Positions 23,950-24,436 of a stretch of 24,436 nt of DNA are shown piece after piece. The position numbers and the translations under genes were made by a program. The stretch covers positions 1 to 24,436 of IMG/VR virus record IMGVR_UViG_3300025011_000192, one strand, 5' to 3'. Position 1 is the stretch's first letter. Every line of letters begins with the position of its first letter. This DNA is from a virus. The notes under the pieces were generated by a model that saw only the letters and a list, made by a program, of their open reading frames with translations, did not search any database and was not told where the DNA came from.

Positions 23950-24288
23950 TTATAATTTAATTAAAATACTATTAGGAATTTTACCAATAATAATATTCTT
24001 AATTCCATACTCATTCATAACTTTTTTACAATCATCACAACAATATGTATGTCCTAATAAATATAATGTCCCACCTCTGGCATTTTCTCCTGCCTTAATA
24101 CAAACATCTATTTCTGCATGATTTTGTTGTTTACATATTGTTTTACATAATTCATAACCTATTCCTGTTTCCATTCCAATTCTAGGACATATTTCTTGAG
24201 CATTATTACAACAATTAGAACCAATCCAATACTGACCATTATTTTATATAATAGCAATTGTTTCTTGTTTGGCACATTTACCTTTCAT
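23950..24288 (-). pseudogene. Cytidine/dCMP deaminase-like gene with in-frame TAA
   Basis: ATG at 24288 has AAAGGAGG upstream and opens MKGKCAKQETIAII, then TAA at 24246-24244. The same frame continues without another stop for 97 residues: NNGQYWIGSNCCNNAQEICP, then RIGMETGIGYELCKTICKQQ, NHAEIDVCIKAGENARGG and TLYLLGHTYCCDDCKKVM. HAE and CCDDC match the zinc-binding HAE and PCxxC motifs of cytidine/deoxycytidylate deaminases, enzymes of pyrimidine nucleotide metabolism. A change of one base (for example TAT to TAA) would explain the break. An internal ATG at 24174 would give a 74-residue piece that keeps both zinc motifs, but I see no ribosome binding site for it. TAA ends many other genes here, so recoding is unlikely. 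Confidence 0.8.
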
Positions 24289-24337
24289 ATTTCCTCCTTT
24301 TAAGTTGTGATAAAATTTATGTTTTATAATGATTTTG

Positions 24338-24376
24338 GTTTTCACAAACCCAATAAAATCAATGGTTTGTGAAAAC
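24338..24376 (-). repeat. Dispersed element copy 3, 13-bp hairpin
   Basis: Perfect inverted repeat GTTTTCACAAACC / GGTTTGTGAAAAC with a 13-nt centre. The minus-strand centre begins ATTGATTT, as in copy 2 (21108-21137), and the shared ACAAACC/GGTTTGT arms and 13-nt loop are the same size. It lies upstream of the deaminase-like gene. A TATAAA at 24328-24323 lies between it and that gene. It could be a terminator for the gene to the right or an operator. Confidence 0.65.
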
Positions 24377-24404
24377 ACAATTTTTTCTAATTCTAAATTT
24401 TTAT

Positions 24405-24436
24405 TTATTTTTCTATTTTCTCATTAATTCCTGCTA
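24405..24436 (-). CDS. Possible 3' end of an upstream gene (partial)
   Basis: One minus-strand frame reads AGINEKIEK and stops at TAA 24407-24405, followed 28 nt later by the hairpin at 24338-24376. Only nine residues are inside the window, so this is a weak call based on position. Confidence 0.3.
   Translation of the reverse strand, partial: AGINEKIEK

Noticed and set aside
23950-24174. Intact 74-residue protein starting at the internal ATG
   Set aside because: No ribosome binding site lies before it, and the upstream frame continues as conserved-looking deaminase sequence back to a well-placed ATG.
24244-24246. TAA reassigned to an amino acid in this phage
   Set aside because: TAA cleanly terminates other genes here, for example at 314, 7243, 11594 and 21938, so general recoding does not fit.
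1-24436. tRNA, rRNA or CRISPR array
   Set aside because: No cloverleaf-like GC-containing segment, rRNA signature or regularly spaced direct repeats were seen by eye; a tRNAscan or CRISPR search was not possible.

Overview
The window is a strongly AT-rich stretch (roughly a quarter G+C by eye), densely packed with genes that all read leftward on the minus strand. Most have an AGGAG-type ribosome binding site. The gene content is that of a large, replication-autonomous phage, prophage or phage-plasmid of a low-GC Firmicute; a Clostridium-like host fits base composition and codon use, but no taxonomic marker proves it. No tRNA, rRNA, CRISPR array, integrase, transposase or virion structural operon was seen.

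Layout in the direction of transcription (right to left). The right third (about 24.4-17.3 kb) is an accessory/early region: a cytidine/dCMP deaminase-like gene broken by an in-frame TAA, a C5-cytosine methyltransferase, a small zinc-finger protein, a small conserved phage gene split by a one-base frameshift, several small unknown proteins (one resembling a tape-measure-protein segment), a beta-class N6A/N4C methyltransferase, an ORF that seems to lack any ATG/GTG/TTG start, a small-heat-shock-like protein and a short coiled-coil protein. Several near-consensus sigma-A promoters (TTGACA-N17/18-TATAAT or TAAAAT) drive short transcription units here.

The left two thirds (17.2-0.3 kb) form a nearly complete DNA replication and repair module, in order: NAD-dependent DNA ligase, small acidic protein, SSB-like protein, RecA-like/Sak4-type ATPase, zinc-finger protein, DnaB-like helicase, DnaG/TOPRIM-like primase, RecJ-like DHH exonuclease, DnaE-type DNA polymerase III alpha subunit, and a RecD2-like helicase interrupted by a LAGLIDADG intein. 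From memory, the ATPase - zinc finger - helicase - primase - RecJ - DnaE order resembles the yorG-yorL block of Bacillus phage SPbeta; this was not checked by search. Genes from the zinc-finger protein to the helicase are tightly coupled (gaps of 0-19 nt, or overlaps). Hairpins separate the genes at the head of the module.

Beyond the last helicase gene lies a 233-base non-coding segment with a perfect consensus promoter, a 14-bp inverted repeat and one copy of a dispersed element (core TTGATTTATAAGGGTTT) that recurs near 21.1 kb and 24.35 kb. That element, the shared promoter architecture and the unannotated or broken small genes are the least explained parts of the window.
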